A stretch of 64,000 nt of DNA. It comes from an uncultured Alphaproteobacteria bacterium. Its GTDB lineage: Bacteria > Pseudomonadota > Alphaproteobacteria > RF32 > CAG-239. The DNA lies in contig CALXPO010000025.1 in assembly GCA_944390315.1 (NCBI GenBank), forward strand, positions 1-64,000, given 5' to 3'. The notes under the pieces were generated by a model. That model saw only the letters and a list, made by a program, of their open reading frames with translations, did not search any database and was not told the origin of the DNA. The position numbers and the translations under genes were made by a program. Shown piece by piece: positions 1 through 9,290 of the stretch (the stretch's first letter is position 1; each line of letters begins with the position of its first letter).

Positions 1-5
1 GAATC

Positions 6-45
6 ATAAAAAGAAATTCCCCTGCGTTATGCAGGGGAATTTCTT
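6..45 (-). terminator. Rho-independent terminator of the efflux operon
   Basis: A perfect 15-bp inverted repeat (11-25 with 31-45, loop GTTAT) is followed on the minus strand by a T-run (10-6). It lies 10 bp beyond the stop codon of the RND pump gene and therefore closes the tetR-MFP-RND operon. Confidence 0.9.
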
Positions 46-54
46 GTTTCTGTC

Positions 55-3000
55 TTATGCTTTTTTAACTGTTGTAGGACCAGATACTTTCTCGGTAATT
101 GTTTGGAACAAAACGTATAACAGCGGAATGATTATCAATCCGACGATTGTACCAATCAACATACCGTAGAATACCGGAACACCGATAGCTATACGGCTGT
201 TGGCACCGGCACCGGTTGCAACAACCAAAGGCAATGTTCCCAGAATGAAAGTAAATGCCGTCATCAACACAGCACGGAAACGTTCTTTTAAGCCGATCAT
301 TGCAGCTCGGGTAATAGATGTTCCCTTTTCACGTTCTTCCTTAGAGAATTCCACAATCAAAATAGCGTTCTTTGCTGCCAATCCGACTAACAAAACCAAT
401 CCCAATTGTGCATAAATACTCAAGGGCAGACCGTGAATAAACAATCCGAACAAAGCTCCCAACATGGCTACGGAAACGGATGCCAATACAGGCAGCGGAG
501 TACTCCAACTTTCATATTGAGCAACTAAGAATAAGTAAGCAAAAATTAATGCTAAGGCAATCAAACCGCCGATTTGACCTTGGTTTGCTTTTTCTTGATA
601 ACTCATTCCTGACCAATCATAGCTATAACCTTCGGGCAGAGCTTCTTTTGCCAATTGTTCAATGGCAGTCATGGCTTCACCCGTACTATAGGCATCATTA
701 CCGATAATATTGATGGCAGCTGCCGGATATTGGTTATAACGGTCAATTGTACTCGGAGCCAAAACTTTGCTTAGGCTAATCATACCACCGAGCGGAACCA
801 TTTCACCCAAACTGTTTTGAACATAAAGAGCCGAAATATTGTCTACTCCTTTTCTGTACGGCCAATCAGCTTGGATAATAACTCGGTTAACTTGAGTTCC
901 GAAGTTAACGTCATTAATATAAGACGAACCTAAATATTGACCGAGCGTTGTATAAATATCTCCGATTGTAACCTTCATTGATTCTGCTTTTGTACGGTCT
1001 ATGTCAACATATACGTGCGGTGTTGTCGCATTATAGGTTGAGAAAGCGTAGTTAACATAAGGCGACTGGTTTAGTCGAGCCAAGAAACCTTGCAGAGCAG
1101 CATCAAGTTTTTGCGGATCGGAAGAATCGATTGCCTGCATACGGAAATCCATACCGTTTGTGGTTCCCAATCCCTGAATGGCCGGCATTTCAAACAAGTT
1201 TATATTTGCTTCCGGAAAATCTGCAATCTTTGCCTGAATACGATTTAAAATATTTGTAGAATATAATCTGTCTTCTGTACGTTCATTCCATGGTTTTAAC
1301 ATGGTGATGATGAATGCAACGTTTTCACCGGAACCACCGATGATGCTGTGTCCGGTAATATTCATTACGTGCTCAACACCATCTTCTTCCAGGATAAGCG
1401 GAACAATCTTTTTAACCAAAGCCTCTGTTCTTTCGCGAGAAGCACCTTCAGGTAATTGAATGTTTACAAAAAATGCACCTTGGTCTTCATTCGGAATAAA
1501 ACTGGTTTGGCTAATTTGTAACAAAGCGGTGATTGAGCCGACAATCAAGGCAAAGATAAGAGCAATAACACTGACTTTGCGGCTGGCAATTCCGACAATA
1601 CTGGCGTAACGATCTCTCGACTTGTCAACAGCTTTGGAAAACCAGAACAACGGACCATGTTGATAAGGTTTCAGCGGACGCAAAATGGTTGCGCACAATG
1701 CCGGAGAAAGTGTTAAAGCGTTAAGTGCCGAAAAGGCAACGGAAGTTGAAATTGCAACGGCAAACTGTTGATAAATTCTACCGGTAATACCGCCCAAAAA
1801 GCCAATCGGTACGAAAATAGCCAGCAATACCAAGGTTGTTGCAACAATGGCGCCGGATACTTGTTCCATAGCTTTGATTGTTGCTTGTTTTGGTTCAAGT
1901 TTTTCCGCTTCCATCAAGAATAAGACACGTTCAACAACCACGATAGCATCATCGACCACCAAACCGATAGCTAAGACCAAGCCAAATAAAGTCAGGGTAT
2001 TTAAGCTGTAGCCCAAAGCCAATAAAACGGCAAAAGTGGCAAAAATTGATACCGGAATTGTTAAAGACGGTACCAAAACCGCGCGCCAGTCTTGCAAGAA
2101 GATGTAACATACGGCGATAACCAATAAGAAAGTTAAGATTAAGGTAAAGACCACTTCTTCAATTGAAGAAATAATATAGTCCGTAGCATCGTAAGCGACG
2201 AAAATTTCAACATCATCAGGATAAAATTGTTCCAAACGAGCCATTTCCGCGCGTAGGTTTTTCATGGCATTAATGGCGTTAGCACCGGACAACATGTTGA
2301 CGGCGATTGCGACAGAAGGTGCTCCGTCAAATTGAGAATTTGCATTATAATCCTCTTGACCGATTTCAATTCGTGCTACGTCGCCCAAACGGACTAAGCC
2401 GCCTTCTTCATCGGTACGAACAATAATGTTTTTAAATTCTTCAACATCGTTAATACGACCGCTGCTAAGTAAGGCATAAACCATTTGTTGTTCACCGTCG
2501 CCCGGCATTTGTCCGACTTTACCTAAAGACGGTTGAATGTTTTGGCTTTCGATTGCGGCTTTAATGGCCGATACTGGCAAATTAAGAGCCGTAATTTTAT
2601 TAGCATCAAGCCAAACACGCATACTCAAAGGCGGAGCGTAGACATTTACTTCACCGACACCGTCCACACGAATTAAGTTTTTCTTGATATTGTTTTGGAC
2701 GTAGTTACTTAAGAACAAAGTATCATGTGTTCCTTTAGGCGAACGTGCTGTCAAAAAGCCCAGTTGGTCGGAAGAACGTCGACTGACGGTAACACCTTGT
2801 TGTTGGACTTCTGCCGGTAATTGACTCAAGGCTTGTTGAACACGGTTTTGAACCTTGACTTGAGCCATATCCGGATCGGTGCCGACCTTAAACGTTACGG
2901 TCAGACCGTAGCTGCCGGTGGCATCCGATGATGAATCCATATAAAGCATATCTTCAACACCGTTAATGTTTTCTTCCAAAGGAATACCAACGGTATTTGC

Positions 3001-3174
3001 AATAACTTCGGCACTTGCACCGGGGTAGGTTGTGGAAACACGGATGGTCGGCGGTGTAATTTCCGGATACAGAGATATTGGTAATGACATCACGGCAATT
3101 GCGCCGGCAAGCGTCAGCACAATTGAGATGACCATCGCAAATCGGGGTCGTTCAATAAATATTCTTGAAAACAT
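55..3174 (-). CDS. RND multidrug efflux pump inner-membrane permease (HAE1/AcrB family)
   Basis: A proton-driven inner-membrane exporter of hydrophobic and amphiphilic compounds that works as a trimer with a membrane-fusion protein and an outer-membrane channel. The 1039 residues match the usual AcrB/MexB length. The first membrane helix is at about 12-31, and there are two large periplasmic loops. The paired aspartates of the proton relay (VVDDA, 408-409) are present, as is the matching lysine (AAKNA, about 940). It is the last gene of a minus-strand operon, 3 bp after the fusion-protein gene. No TolC-like gene is in the window, so the outer-membrane partner must be encoded elsewhere. Substrates cannot be read from sequence. 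Confidence 0.97.
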   Translation of the reverse strand: MFSRIFIERPRFAMVISIVLTLAGAIAVMSLPISLYPEITPPTIRVSTTYPGASAEVIANTVGIPLEENINGVEDMLYMDSSSDATGSYGLTVTFKVGTDPDMAQVKVQNRVQQALSQLPAEVQQQGVTVSRRSSDQLGFLTARSPKGTHDTLFLSNYVQNNIKKNLIRVDGVGEVNVYAPPLSMRVWLDANKITALNLPVSAIKAAIESQNIQPSLGKVGQMPGDGEQQMVYALLSSGRINDVEEFKNIIVRTDEEGGLVRLGDVARIEIGQEDYNANSQFDGAPSVAIAVNMLSGANAINAMKNLRAEMARLEQFYPDDVEIFVAYDATDYIISSIEEVVFTLILTFLLVIAVCYIFLQDWRAVLVPSLTIPVSIFATFAVLLALGYSLNTLTLFGLVLAIGLVVDDAIVVVERVLFLMEAEKLEPKQATIKAMEQVSGAIVATTLVLLAIFVPIGFLGGITGRIYQQFAVAISTSVAFSALNALTLSPALCATILRPLKPYQHGPLFWFSKAVDKSRDRYASIVGIASRKVSVIALIFALIVGSITALLQISQTSFIPNEDQGAFFVNIQLPEGASRERTEALVKKIVPLILEEDGVEHVMNITGHSIIGGSGENVAFIITMLKPWNERTEDRLYSTNILNRIQAKIADFPEANINLFEMPAIQGLGTTNGMDFRMQAIDSSDPQKLDAALQGFLARLNQSPYVNYAFSTYNATTPHVYVDIDRTKAESMKVTIGDIYTTLGQYLGSSYINDVNFGTQVNRVIIQADWPYRKGVDNISALYVQNSLGEMVPLGGMISLSKVLAPSTIDRYNQYPAAAINIIGNDAYSTGEAMTAIEQLAKEALPEGYSYDWSGMSYQEKANQGQIGGLIALALIFAYLFLVAQYESWSTPLPVLASVSVAMLGALFGLFIHGLPLSIYAQLGLVLLVGLAAKNAILIVEFSKEEREKGTSITRAAMIGLKERFRAVLMTAFTFILGTLPLVVATGAGANSRIAIGVPVFYGMLIGTIVGLIIIPLLYVLFQTITEKVSGPTTVKKA

Positions 3175-3177
3175 GAG

Positions 3178-4344
3178 CTATTTTCCTTCCTCTGCGTCTT
3201 CGTTAACAATACCAATGCGAACTTTTTTGCCATCGGCAACTTTTTGCAAACCTTGAATAATAACTCTTTCTCCGGCTTGTAACCCAGAAGTAATAACTTG
3301 TTGATTATCGACGACGTCTCCGAGAGAAACACGTTTTTGTTCAACAATGTTATCGTTATTGACTGTCATGACGTAATTTCCGTGTTCATCTTGTGCAAGT
3401 GCAGCCTGTGAAATGACGACGGCATTTCTTTCGGTACCGGAGCCGATAAGGATATCGACATAACCTCCCGGAATGAGCATACCATCGCTGTTTTCAAATT
3501 CGGAATAAACAGACAAGGTTGCTGTACCCGTGTTGATAGAATTGTCATTAAAACGTGATAATATCGGTTTTTTAATTGTTTTTCCGTTAGCCAATATGAT
3601 TTTGCTATATGTTTCGCCGCCGTCTTCACTATATTTTTGACGTAAATTCAGCATATCTTTATCGGTGATGGAAAAGACAACTCGGACAGGGTCTGTTTGG
3701 ACAATATTAGCAAGGGTATCGCTGGAGGTACTTACATAGTTTCCGACTGTAACCATAGCTTTGCCGATGTAGCCGTTAATAGGAGATCTAATTTCGGTAT
3801 GTTCCAAATCAATTTTTGCCAGTTCATAATTTGCTTCGGCCTGCTTAACGTCAGCTTGTGCTTGCAGCATGTTGGAGTAGGCTTCATCCAATTTTGATTC
3901 GGAAGCGAATTTTTGTTGGTTAAGGGATTTTTGGCGTTTGTATTCTTTTTCGAGTTGGGTGAAACTGGCCTTTGCCTTGTCAAGTTCAGCTTTACGCAAA
4001 TTTGCAGTTGCGATATAGCGTTGCTGTTCAATTACAAATAAAATATCACCTTTTTTAACTAACGAACCTTCGTTGAATAATACTTTCTCCAAATATCCGC
4101 TGACCTGAGGTTGGATATTAACCTCATTGATTGCTTCAACGTGTCCGATAAATCTTTGTGCGGGAGCAATATCTTTTAATTTTGCTTCTTCAACCAATAC
4201 AAACGGATCTGCCGCTCCTCCTGTCGGAGCAGCCATCATTTGAGGTGTGAGCTTTGCTTTCAAAAACCAACCAATCGCAATGCATACGCAAAAAACAATC
4301 ACTTGTTTTATGATTTTGCGATTACTCATTTTTCCAACTTTCAT
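3178..4344 (-). CDS. RND efflux periplasmic adaptor (membrane-fusion protein, AcrA/MexA family)
   Basis: Periplasmic adaptor linking the RND pump to an outer-membrane channel. A hydrophobic anchor at about 9-28 is followed by the lipoyl-like half (QVSGYLEKVLFNEGSLVKKGD), a long alpha-helical hairpin rich in K, Q, E and A (about 100-165), the second lipoyl half (RSPINGYIGKA) and beta-barrel domains. Length 388 aa is typical. The anchor has no convincing lipobox, so it probably keeps an uncleaved N-terminal helix. Two nearby ATGs (4344, 4329) are possible; the first has AAGGA just upstream. The gene sits 13 bp after tetR and 3 bp before the pump, so co-transcription is likely. Confidence 0.95.
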   Translation of the reverse strand: MKVGKMSNRKIIKQVIVFCVCIAIGWFLKAKLTPQMMAAPTGGAADPFVLVEEAKLKDIAPAQRFIGHVEAINEVNIQPQVSGYLEKVLFNEGSLVKKGDILFVIEQQRYIATANLRKAELDKAKASFTQLEKEYKRQKSLNQQKFASESKLDEAYSNMLQAQADVKQAEANYELAKIDLEHTEIRSPINGYIGKAMVTVGNYVSTSSDTLANIVQTDPVRVVFSITDKDMLNLRQKYSEDGGETYSKIILANGKTIKKPILSRFNDNSINTGTATLSVYSEFENSDGMLIPGGYVDILIGSGTERNAVVISQAALAQDEHGNYVMTVNNDNIVEQKRVSLGDVVDNQQVITSGLQAGERVIIQGLQKVADGKKVRIGIVNEDAEEGK

Positions 4345-4357
4345 TTTCCTTAACCTT

Positions 4358-4969
4358 TCATTTCTTGATTTTTTCCATCAGCATATCAAAGCCTTCCAGA
4401 AAAGCTTGCGAAAGACTGAAGTCCATTTCTTTACATACATAAGTATTTATCATACCGCGCCATGTGCACACCAATAACAGGCTTACGGCGTTGACATCCG
4501 TTTGCATTGATATTTCATGCTTCTTTTGGGCTGCGATTAATGCGTGTTTAACGACCTTAAAATGAAAATCACGAATATTTCCTGTAGTTTCCTGAACCTG
4601 GTTAAATACGGTATCAGACCATTCTACCTGAAAAAGAGAAAAAAAGATGAATTTTTGGACATCCGGATTTTGTTCTATATAATTAGCCTCAATTTCAAAA
4701 AAACGCCGTAATTCTTGCAAAGTTGACGGGGCAGAAATCATTGGACCTATGGTGTCATGTTTGATTTTAACACTTCTTTGCAATAATCCGGCCAATAACT
4801 CGGCTTTATTTTTAAAATGCCAGTAAACCGCACCTTTTGTCAGATTTATGCGTGAGGCAATATCTTCAAAACTGGTGCGTGAGAATCCTTTTTCATAAAA
4901 ACAATCCAGAGCAGACTGTAGTATCAGAGCTTTGGTGTTTTCACTTTCTTCTCTTGTTCTTCGTGCCAT
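4358..4969 (-). CDS. TetR/AcrR-family transcriptional repressor of the efflux operon
   Basis: A 203-aa TetR-family regulator. The N-terminal helix-turn-helix is clear (FEDIASRINLTKGAVYWHF, about 37-55), followed by an all-helical ligand-binding and dimer domain. It is the first gene of the tetR-MFP-RND minus-strand operon, and an AcrR-like palindrome lies 28 bp upstream of its start. The expected role is repression of itself and the pump until a toxic ligand binds. Unlike the E. coli arrangement, the regulator is co-directional with the pump genes rather than divergent. Ligand unknown. Confidence 0.93.
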   Translation of the reverse strand: MARRTREESENTKALILQSALDCFYEKGFSRTSFEDIASRINLTKGAVYWHFKNKAELLAGLLQRSVKIKHDTIGPMISAPSTLQELRRFFEIEANYIEQNPDVQKFIFFSLFQVEWSDTVFNQVQETTGNIRDFHFKVVKHALIAAQKKHEISMQTDVNAVSLLLVCTWRGMINTYVCKEMDFSLSQAFLEGFDMLMEKIKK

Positions 4970-4996
4970 TTCTAGTTTTTATTTATTATGAATCTT

Positions 4997-5022
4997 ATAT
5001 ACATTCGTGTAGGTATGTATAA
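4997..5022. promoter_or_regulatory. Probable TetR/AcrR-type operator upstream of the efflux operon
   Basis: An imperfect palindrome with perfect 7-bp arms (TATACAT at 4998-5004 and ATGTATA at 5015-5021). It resembles the E. coli AcrR operator, which has TACATACAT-type arms around a similar centre. It lies 28 bp upstream of the tetR start. It overlaps the region where a minus-strand -10 would fall downstream of TTGCAT (5039-5034), so binding would block transcription. Confidence 0.7.
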
Positions 5023-5159
5023 CGGATTTTAAAAAAATGCAAGTGTTTTTTATCTTATAAATTTGTATATTTTTGACTTATTTCGAACGGATAGCTAATT
5101 TAAGTTTAAATTTAATTTTTATGTGCTATAATTTTAGTCGCAAGTCAGGAGTATTATCA

Positions 5160-5993
5160 ATGGAAGAAGAATCTATTCTTAAAAAATTAAAAAAATTATC
5201 CAAATTACGTAACCTTCTTAAAGAGAAAAAAATAAGAAAGGTCAAAGATAAAAAGTTGAAGTATAGTCATCTCAATATTGAAGATGACGATGAAGATGAC
5301 TATGATTACGACGATGATTTGCTTTCTCATTCTGAATTAATGGAAGAAGCTCTGAAAGAGTATATGTATCAGTTTGGTTTGTCCATTTATCAAAATAAAC
5401 AAGGTGACTATTATTTCAAACAGTTTGAAAATAATTTCGATACTCGTGATTTTGAGGAGCTTGATACTCATCATTTTGCCCTGCATGAGCGCGAACCCGG
5501 TTTTTGGGAAAAAATATTCGAGGTTATACCCGAAAATAAAATCCAGCTAACCGATAGTATGGAAAAAGCCGTACTCGATCTTTATGAAAAAGATTCTACC
5601 ATGAGCGATATTTTGGATCAAATGGTTGCTAATGAAATGGAGAAATGCCGCGAAATCTTGCTGGAATCGGAAGCCTTAGATTTAAATGTCAATTTGCCGC
5701 AACAAGAAAAATCTTTCGATAAAAGTTATGATGAAAGATTGTCACACTCTCAGTCTGACAATATGCCGCTTGCTCAAAAAACAGAATATACTGATTTGCC
5801 TGTTTCCGAATCTTCCAATGAGGCTTCTATAACATCTGCCGTTCCGCAAAATAAGACATTGGAAGTGTATGCTTGCGGTGAAAATCACCTCGAAAACGTT
5901 CATTTATCTAAACCAACAAAGGTTAGACGTGTGAAAAAACAGTCTGCGCCGTCTCTTGCCGCAGTTACAAAAGATAACGGCAATACCCGATAA
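5160..5993 (+). CDS. Hypothetical charged protein with an acidic low-complexity segment
   Basis: I do not recognise the family. The 277-aa product starts with a lysine-rich helix (residues 1-40), then a run of Asp and Glu (about 42-58). A mixed globular stretch with many aromatic residues follows (about 60-180), then a polar tail ending in a basic patch (KVRRVKKQ). There is no signal peptide or membrane segment, so it is probably cytoplasmic. The start is set by AGGAG at 5147-5151, 8 nt before ATG 5160; an in-frame start further upstream has no such site. It is a single gene divergent from tetR and closed by its own terminator. The opposite charge blocks suggest binding to nucleic acid or a partner protein, but that is a guess. 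Confidence 0.75.
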   Translation: MEEESILKKLKKLSKLRNLLKEKKIRKVKDKKLKYSHLNIEDDDEDDYDYDDDLLSHSELMEEALKEYMYQFGLSIYQNKQGDYYFKQFENNFDTRDFEELDTHHFALHEREPGFWEKIFEVIPENKIQLTDSMEKAVLDLYEKDSTMSDILDQMVANEMEKCREILLESEALDLNVNLPQQEKSFDKSYDERLSHSQSDNMPLAQKTEYTDLPVSESSNEASITSAVPQNKTLEVYACGENHLENVHLSKPTKVRRVKKQSAPSLAAVTKDNGNTR

Positions 5994-6016
5994 TTTTGTT
6001 GGGTACTGCCGTTTTT
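5976..6016 (+). terminator. Terminator of the gene at 5160-5993
   Basis: A 13-bp inverted repeat with one mismatch (5976-5988 with 6001-6013) leads into a short T-run. The left arm overlaps the last codons of the gene. Confidence 0.75.
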
Positions 6017-6041
6017 ATAAGCTATTCTTTGTCTTAGCCGT

Positions 6042-7298
6042 TTATTTGTAGATAGGAAACTTTTCACAAAGTTTCAGTACTTTTTCTTTTGTTTGAGAGA
6101 TGATATCATCTGCGTTTCCTTGAGCTAGGGCGTCAATAATATCACATATCCAATTTCCTATAAGCGTAAATTCTTTTTCCTTAAAGCCGCGTGTCGTACC
6201 GGCAGGCGTGCCGACTCTGATACCGGAAGTTACTTTAGGCGGCATCGGGTCAAAAGGAATCGCATTTTTATTGCAAGTAATATTTGCCTCTTCGAGTTTT
6301 TGAGCAACAATATCACCGGTTAGTCCCTTAGGACGCAGGTCAACTAACAGAAGATGGGTATCTGTTCCACCTGAAACCAAATTAAGACCGCGTTCTTTTA
6401 AGACTTCTCCCAAAACTTTTGCGTTTTTAATAACTTGTTGTGCATAGTTTTTGAATTCATCTGTTAAATCTTCTTTAAAGCATACGGCTTTTGCGGCAAT
6501 TATATGTTCAAGCGGACCGCCTTGTGTTCCGGGGAAAATAGCTGAGTTGATTTTTTTTGCCAGATCCTCATTGTTTGTCAAAATCATACCACCGCGGGGA
6601 CCGCGTAACGTTTTGTGAGTCGTGGTCGTAACCACATCGGCAAAGTCGAGCGGGTTAGGGTGGCATCCACCGGCGACCAGTCCGGCAAAATGCGCCATAT
6701 CCACCATCAAATAAGCTCCGATTTTATCGGCAATTTTTCTAAATCTGGCAAAATCTATTTGACGGGGATAAGCCGAGCCGCCGGCAATAATTAATTTTGG
6801 TTGGTGTTCAATTGCCAGTTTTTCAACTTCCTCATAATCAATCCGTCCATCTTCTTTTTTAACACCATAAGCTATGGCATTAAACCATTTTCCTGAAATA
6901 GAAACTTTTGAACCGTGTGTTAAGTGACCACCGGCATCTAAAGACATTCCCAAAATTGTATCATAAGGTTTGAGCAGAGCGACATAAACAGCCGTATTTG
7001 CTTGAGAACCGGAATGAGGTTGTACGTTTACAAATTTGGCATTAAACAATTTTTTGGCGCGTTCAATGGCTAATTCTTCGACTTTATCAATAAATATACA
7101 TCCTCCGTAGTAACGTTTGTTGGGATATCCTTCGGCATATTTATTTGTCAGAATTGAGCCTTGAGCTTCTAAAACAGCTTTGGATACAATGTTTTCGGAT
7201 GCAATCAGCTCTATTTGTTGTTGTTGACGTTTAAGTTCATTATTTATGGCGTCAAAAATTTCTTTATCTTCTTCTTCTAGCTTTTTTTCAAAATCCAT
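6042..7298 (-). CDS. glyA: Serine hydroxymethyltransferase
   Basis: A PLP enzyme that converts serine and tetrahydrofolate to glycine and 5,10-methylene-tetrahydrofolate, the main source of one-carbon units. At 418 aa the length is typical. The PLP lysine is K229 in [14 protein letters not shown]. Other family signatures are LIASEN near 31-36, [13 protein letters not shown] near 54-66 and HSGSQAN near 95-101. It starts 3 bp after rpiB on the same strand. This rpiB-glyA pair is common in Alphaproteobacteria. Confidence 0.98.
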   Translation of the reverse strand: MDFEKKLEEEDKEIFDAINNELKRQQQQIELIASENIVSKAVLEAQGSILTNKYAEGYPNKRYYGGCIFIDKVEELAIERAKKLFNAKFVNVQPHSGSQANTAVYVALLKPYDTILGMSLDAGGHLTHGSKVSISGKWFNAIAYGVKKEDGRIDYEEVEKLAIEHQPKLIIAGGSAYPRQIDFARFRKIADKIGAYLMVDMAHFAGLVAGGCHPNPLDFADVVTTTTHKTLRGPRGGMILTNNEDLAKKINSAIFPGTQGGPLEHIIAAKAVCFKEDLTDEFKNYAQQVIKNAKVLGEVLKERGLNLVSGGTDTHLLLVDLRPKGLTGDIVAQKLEEANITCNKNAIPFDPMPPKVTSGIRVGTPAGTTRGFKEKEFTLIGNWICDIIDALAQGNADDIISQTKEKVLKLCEKFPIYK

Positions 7299-7301
7299 AG
7301 C

Positions 7302-7736
7302 TTATCTCCCTTCTTCAATTTTTTGAATTCGACGATTATGGCGTCCACCTTCAAATTCCGCATGGTTAAAAATATCAATTCGACGAATCACGTCATCAAC
7401 CTTCATTGTTCTTCCTCCAAAGACTATTATATTGGCATTATTATGTTTTTTGGCCATTTCTGCGACATAATCGTCATAAAGGAGGGCAGCACGAATGCCA
7501 TGGTAACGATTTGCTGCAATAGATATGCCGATTCCTGTTCCGCAAATAAGGATTCCCAAATCTGCGTCATGAGATAAGATTGCTTCAGCCATTTTTTTGG
7601 CCATATCGGGATAGTCGCAGGAATCTGCGCTGTGTGTTCCCAAATCCGACAATGTTATACCGATTTCTTTATAGTGTTCGATAAGTTTTTGTTTTAATTC
7701 AAAACCTCCGTGGTCGGAAGCAATAGCTATCTTCAT
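7302..7736 (-). CDS. rpiB: Ribose-5-phosphate isomerase B
   Basis: Interconverts ribose-5-phosphate and ribulose-5-phosphate in the pentose phosphate pathway (RpiB/LacAB family). The 144-aa protein begins with MKIAIASDHGG, the canonical family start. It has the catalytic cysteine region (ILICGTGIGISIAANR) and the KKHNNANI motif. The start at 7736 is chosen because AAAGGAG lies 7 nt upstream; an earlier in-frame start adds 15 residues foreign to the family. It lies 3 bp upstream of glyA and they are likely co-transcribed. A strict ribose versus allose preference cannot be settled by eye. Confidence 0.95.
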   Translation of the reverse strand: MKIAIASDHGGFELKQKLIEHYKEIGITLSDLGTHSADSCDYPDMAKKMAEAILSHDADLGILICGTGIGISIAANRYHGIRAALLYDDYVAEMAKKHNNANIIVFGGRTMKVDDVIRRIDIFNHAEFEGGRHNRRIQKIEEGR

Positions 7737-7829
7737 ATCGCAAACTCCTTTAATATCAATCTGGTTGCGATGATAGAGCAATGGAGATAAAAAAAAAGCA
7801 TTTTTTTATCATTTATGCAAAAAAAAATG

Positions 7830-7859
7830 TTGACGTTGATAAAAAAAACGTTATATATA
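7830..7859 (+). promoter_or_regulatory. Promoter of the tRNA-Cys/tRNA-Asn transcript
   Basis: TTGACG at 7830-7835 and an alternating TATATA -10 region at 7852-7859 (spacer 16 or 18) predict a start about 25 nt before tRNA-Cys. Confidence 0.6.
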
Positions 7860-7890
7860 TGCTTCATCGAATGTGCGACGGTAACTTGAT

Positions 7891-7964
7891 GGCCGGTTGG
7901 CAGAGTGGTTATGCAGAGGACTGCAAATCCTTCTATATCGGTTCGATTCCGGTACCGGCCTCCA
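7891..7964 (+). tRNA. tRNA-Cys (anticodon GCA)
   Basis: A full cloverleaf can be drawn. The acceptor GGCCGGT (7891-7897) pairs with ACCGGCC (7954-7960), the anticodon loop carries GCA within CTGCAAA, and a GGTTCGATTCC T-arm is present. The discriminator is T and the CCA end is encoded (7962-7964). It is followed 13 nt later by tRNA-Asn. Confidence 0.97.
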
Positions 7965-7977
7965 CGTCGAATATTAT

Positions 7978-8052
7978 TCCGGCTTAGCTCAGCGGTAGAG
8001 CAATCGGCTGTTAACCGATCGGTCGTTGGTTCGAATCCGACAGCCGGAGCCA
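7978..8052 (+). tRNA. tRNA-Asn (anticodon GTT)
   Basis: The acceptor TCCGGCT (7978-7984) pairs with AGCCGGA (8042-8048). The anticodon loop CTGTTAA carries GTT, the T-arm is GGTTCGAATCC, and CCA is encoded (8050-8052). Probably co-transcribed with tRNA-Cys. Confidence 0.97.
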
Positions 8053-8086
8053 ATTTGGACAAGTGCCCAAATTTTGCACTTTTGAG

Positions 8087-8124
8087 AACGGGAAACACAA
8101 GGCGTAGCCTAGTTTCCCGTTTTT
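8087..8124 (+). terminator. Terminator of the tRNA operon
   Basis: A 10-bp stem AACGGGAAAC / GTTTCCCGTT (8087-8096 with 8112-8121), with a small inner AGGC/GCCT stem, is followed by TTTT. It closes the tRNA-Cys/Asn transcript. Confidence 0.85.
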
Positions 8125-8238
8125 AATTTCCAGAGTTCGGAAGAGCATTTTTAACAGATTTCTTTTTAGCTCAAAATTGATTGCCTTTACCATGAGGTGT
8201 TGGTTGATAGGTCAGATGACCGTGTAATCAATCAAAGA

Positions 8239-8267
8239 TTGACAACAACATTTTTATAAACTAATAT
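8239..8267 (+). promoter_or_regulatory. Strong sigma-70 promoter for the candidate ncRNA
   Basis: A consensus TTGACA (8239-8244), a 17-bp spacer and TAATAT (8262-8267) predict a transcript start near 8274. No open reading frame follows closely; the next sequence folds into several hairpins. Confidence 0.75.
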
Positions 8268-8273
8268 AAGAAC

Positions 8274-8446
8274 GTGTATACCACAAAGATTATTTGTCAA
8301 TCCGGTATGCTTTTCTGGGTAAGGACAAATCTTGTTCAGAAAAAGAGTGGCTTCGAAGCGCAGAAAGTCGGTGCAACTGCAGAACATGACGTATTCATGT
8401 TGCAATGATGGGGTACACCGTCCATCCGAAGCCACTCTACCTTTTT
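8274..8446 (+). ncRNA. Candidate structured non-coding RNA, family unknown
   Basis: About 170 nt between a near-consensus promoter and a stem plus T-run. The visible folds start with a 5' hairpin GTATACC/GGTATGC (8276-8282 with 8304-8310, one G-T pair) enclosing ACAAA/TTTGT. A perfect 12-bp stem AGAGTGGCTTCG/CGAAGCCACTCT (8344-8355 with 8427-8438) follows, with five Ts at 8442-8446. Inside it is a hairpin AACATGA/TCATGTT (8383-8389 with 8395-8401) extended by TGC/GCA across a 2-nt bulge. I see no SRP-RNA, tmRNA or RNase P signature. It may be an independent small RNA or a leader that attenuates the next gene (start 8464). Confidence 0.6.
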
Positions 8447-8463
8447 GAAGCGGAAAATATTTA

Positions 8464-9036
8464 ATGAGAATAAAAACCACAAACCAAGGATATTCCAGAT
8501 TTTCTCCGAACAATGCAATTGAGGTTATTGATTGTTTAAAGTCGCAAGTCATAAATCATACTTTGGATAAAATTTTAACGACAAATATAGATTTAGATAT
8601 TTCAGATATTGAACAAAGTACCCTTTTAGAGGAGTCAAAAAGGAATAAATATAGTTGGTTAGGGCCTTTTGTTTTTAAAATCGGAAATGAGTTCTTGTTT
8701 TTGCAATTTGATGGCTATTTTTGTTATCAAATAGGGTTAAATTGCTTTGTACCCGAGAAAATTATTGACGTTAAAAATATGCCGCTTGAAAATATAATGA
8801 CCACGGATAAAAATATTTATATTGATATTTCGTTTTTATATCCGGAAATTATGGGCAAAAAAATAATCGATATATATGTTCAGAAAACACTTGATGACAG
8901 ATACGTGTCTGCAATTGTTCTGATGACAGATAATTTTTATTACATAGCGATAGGTAATGATGATATAGATAATCCCAGAATGGAAATTTTTTCAACAAAA
9001 GAAGAAATGAAAAAGACAGTATGCGCTTGGCAATAA
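8464..9036 (+). CDS. Hypothetical protein, 190 aa
   Basis: I do not recognise the family. The product is 190 aa, rich in I, D, N and Y, with no signal peptide or membrane helix, and probably a mixed alpha/beta cytoplasmic protein. Hydrophobic patches such as FLFLQFDGYFCYQIG near 80 and SAIVLMTDNFYYIAIG near 150 suggest a beta-rich core. The start ATG at 8464 has no good ribosome-binding site. It lies 18 nt after the T-run that ends the structured RNA at 8274-8446, so expression may depend on read-through. Base use is more AT-rich than the housekeeping genes around it, consistent with an accessory gene. Confidence 0.65.
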   Translation: MRIKTTNQGYSRFSPNNAIEVIDCLKSQVINHTLDKILTTNIDLDISDIEQSTLLEESKRNKYSWLGPFVFKIGNEFLFLQFDGYFCYQIGLNCFVPEKIIDVKNMPLENIMTTDKNIYIDISFLYPEIMGKKIIDIYVQKTLDDRYVSAIVLMTDNFYYIAIGNDDIDNPRMEIFSTKEEMKKTVCAWQ

Positions 9037-9136
9037 CTGATTGCTGGTAAAAGTTGCTCCGTTGGCTAAAGATTCAAATTAGATGACGGTTTTTTCAAAA
9101 TCTTTTTAAGGCTTCCAAAGCAATATCTTCGACAGA

Positions 9137-9159
9137 AAAATCCTCCGATTGAGGATTTT
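9137..9159. terminator. Weak hairpin after the gene at 8464-9036
   Basis: A 9-bp perfect stem AAAATCCTC / GAGGATTTT (9137-9145 with 9151-9159) with a 5-nt loop, in the otherwise empty 254-bp gap 9037-9290. It lacks a long T-run, so terminator activity is uncertain. Confidence 0.35.
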
Positions 9160-9290
9160 ATAAAAAGGTTTATCTGAATTTATAGGAGCAATGTTCCATG
9201 AAAATTGTTTTGAATGTGTTAATATAAATTACTCGTTGTGTTTCATAATCTTATGAAATATTATCAGTATAATATTTTAGTGAGGATAAA

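Noticed and set aside
8274..8446. Identity as 4.5S/SRP RNA, tmRNA, RNase P or a retron ncRNA
   Set aside because: The SRP GGAAGGAAGCAG-type loop is absent, there is no tRNA-like domain, the length is too short for RNase P, and no reverse transcriptase gene is nearby.
8232..8552. A 106-codon minus-strand frame over the candidate ncRNA
   Set aside because: It has no ribosome site and its bases are explained by the paired arms of the structured RNA.
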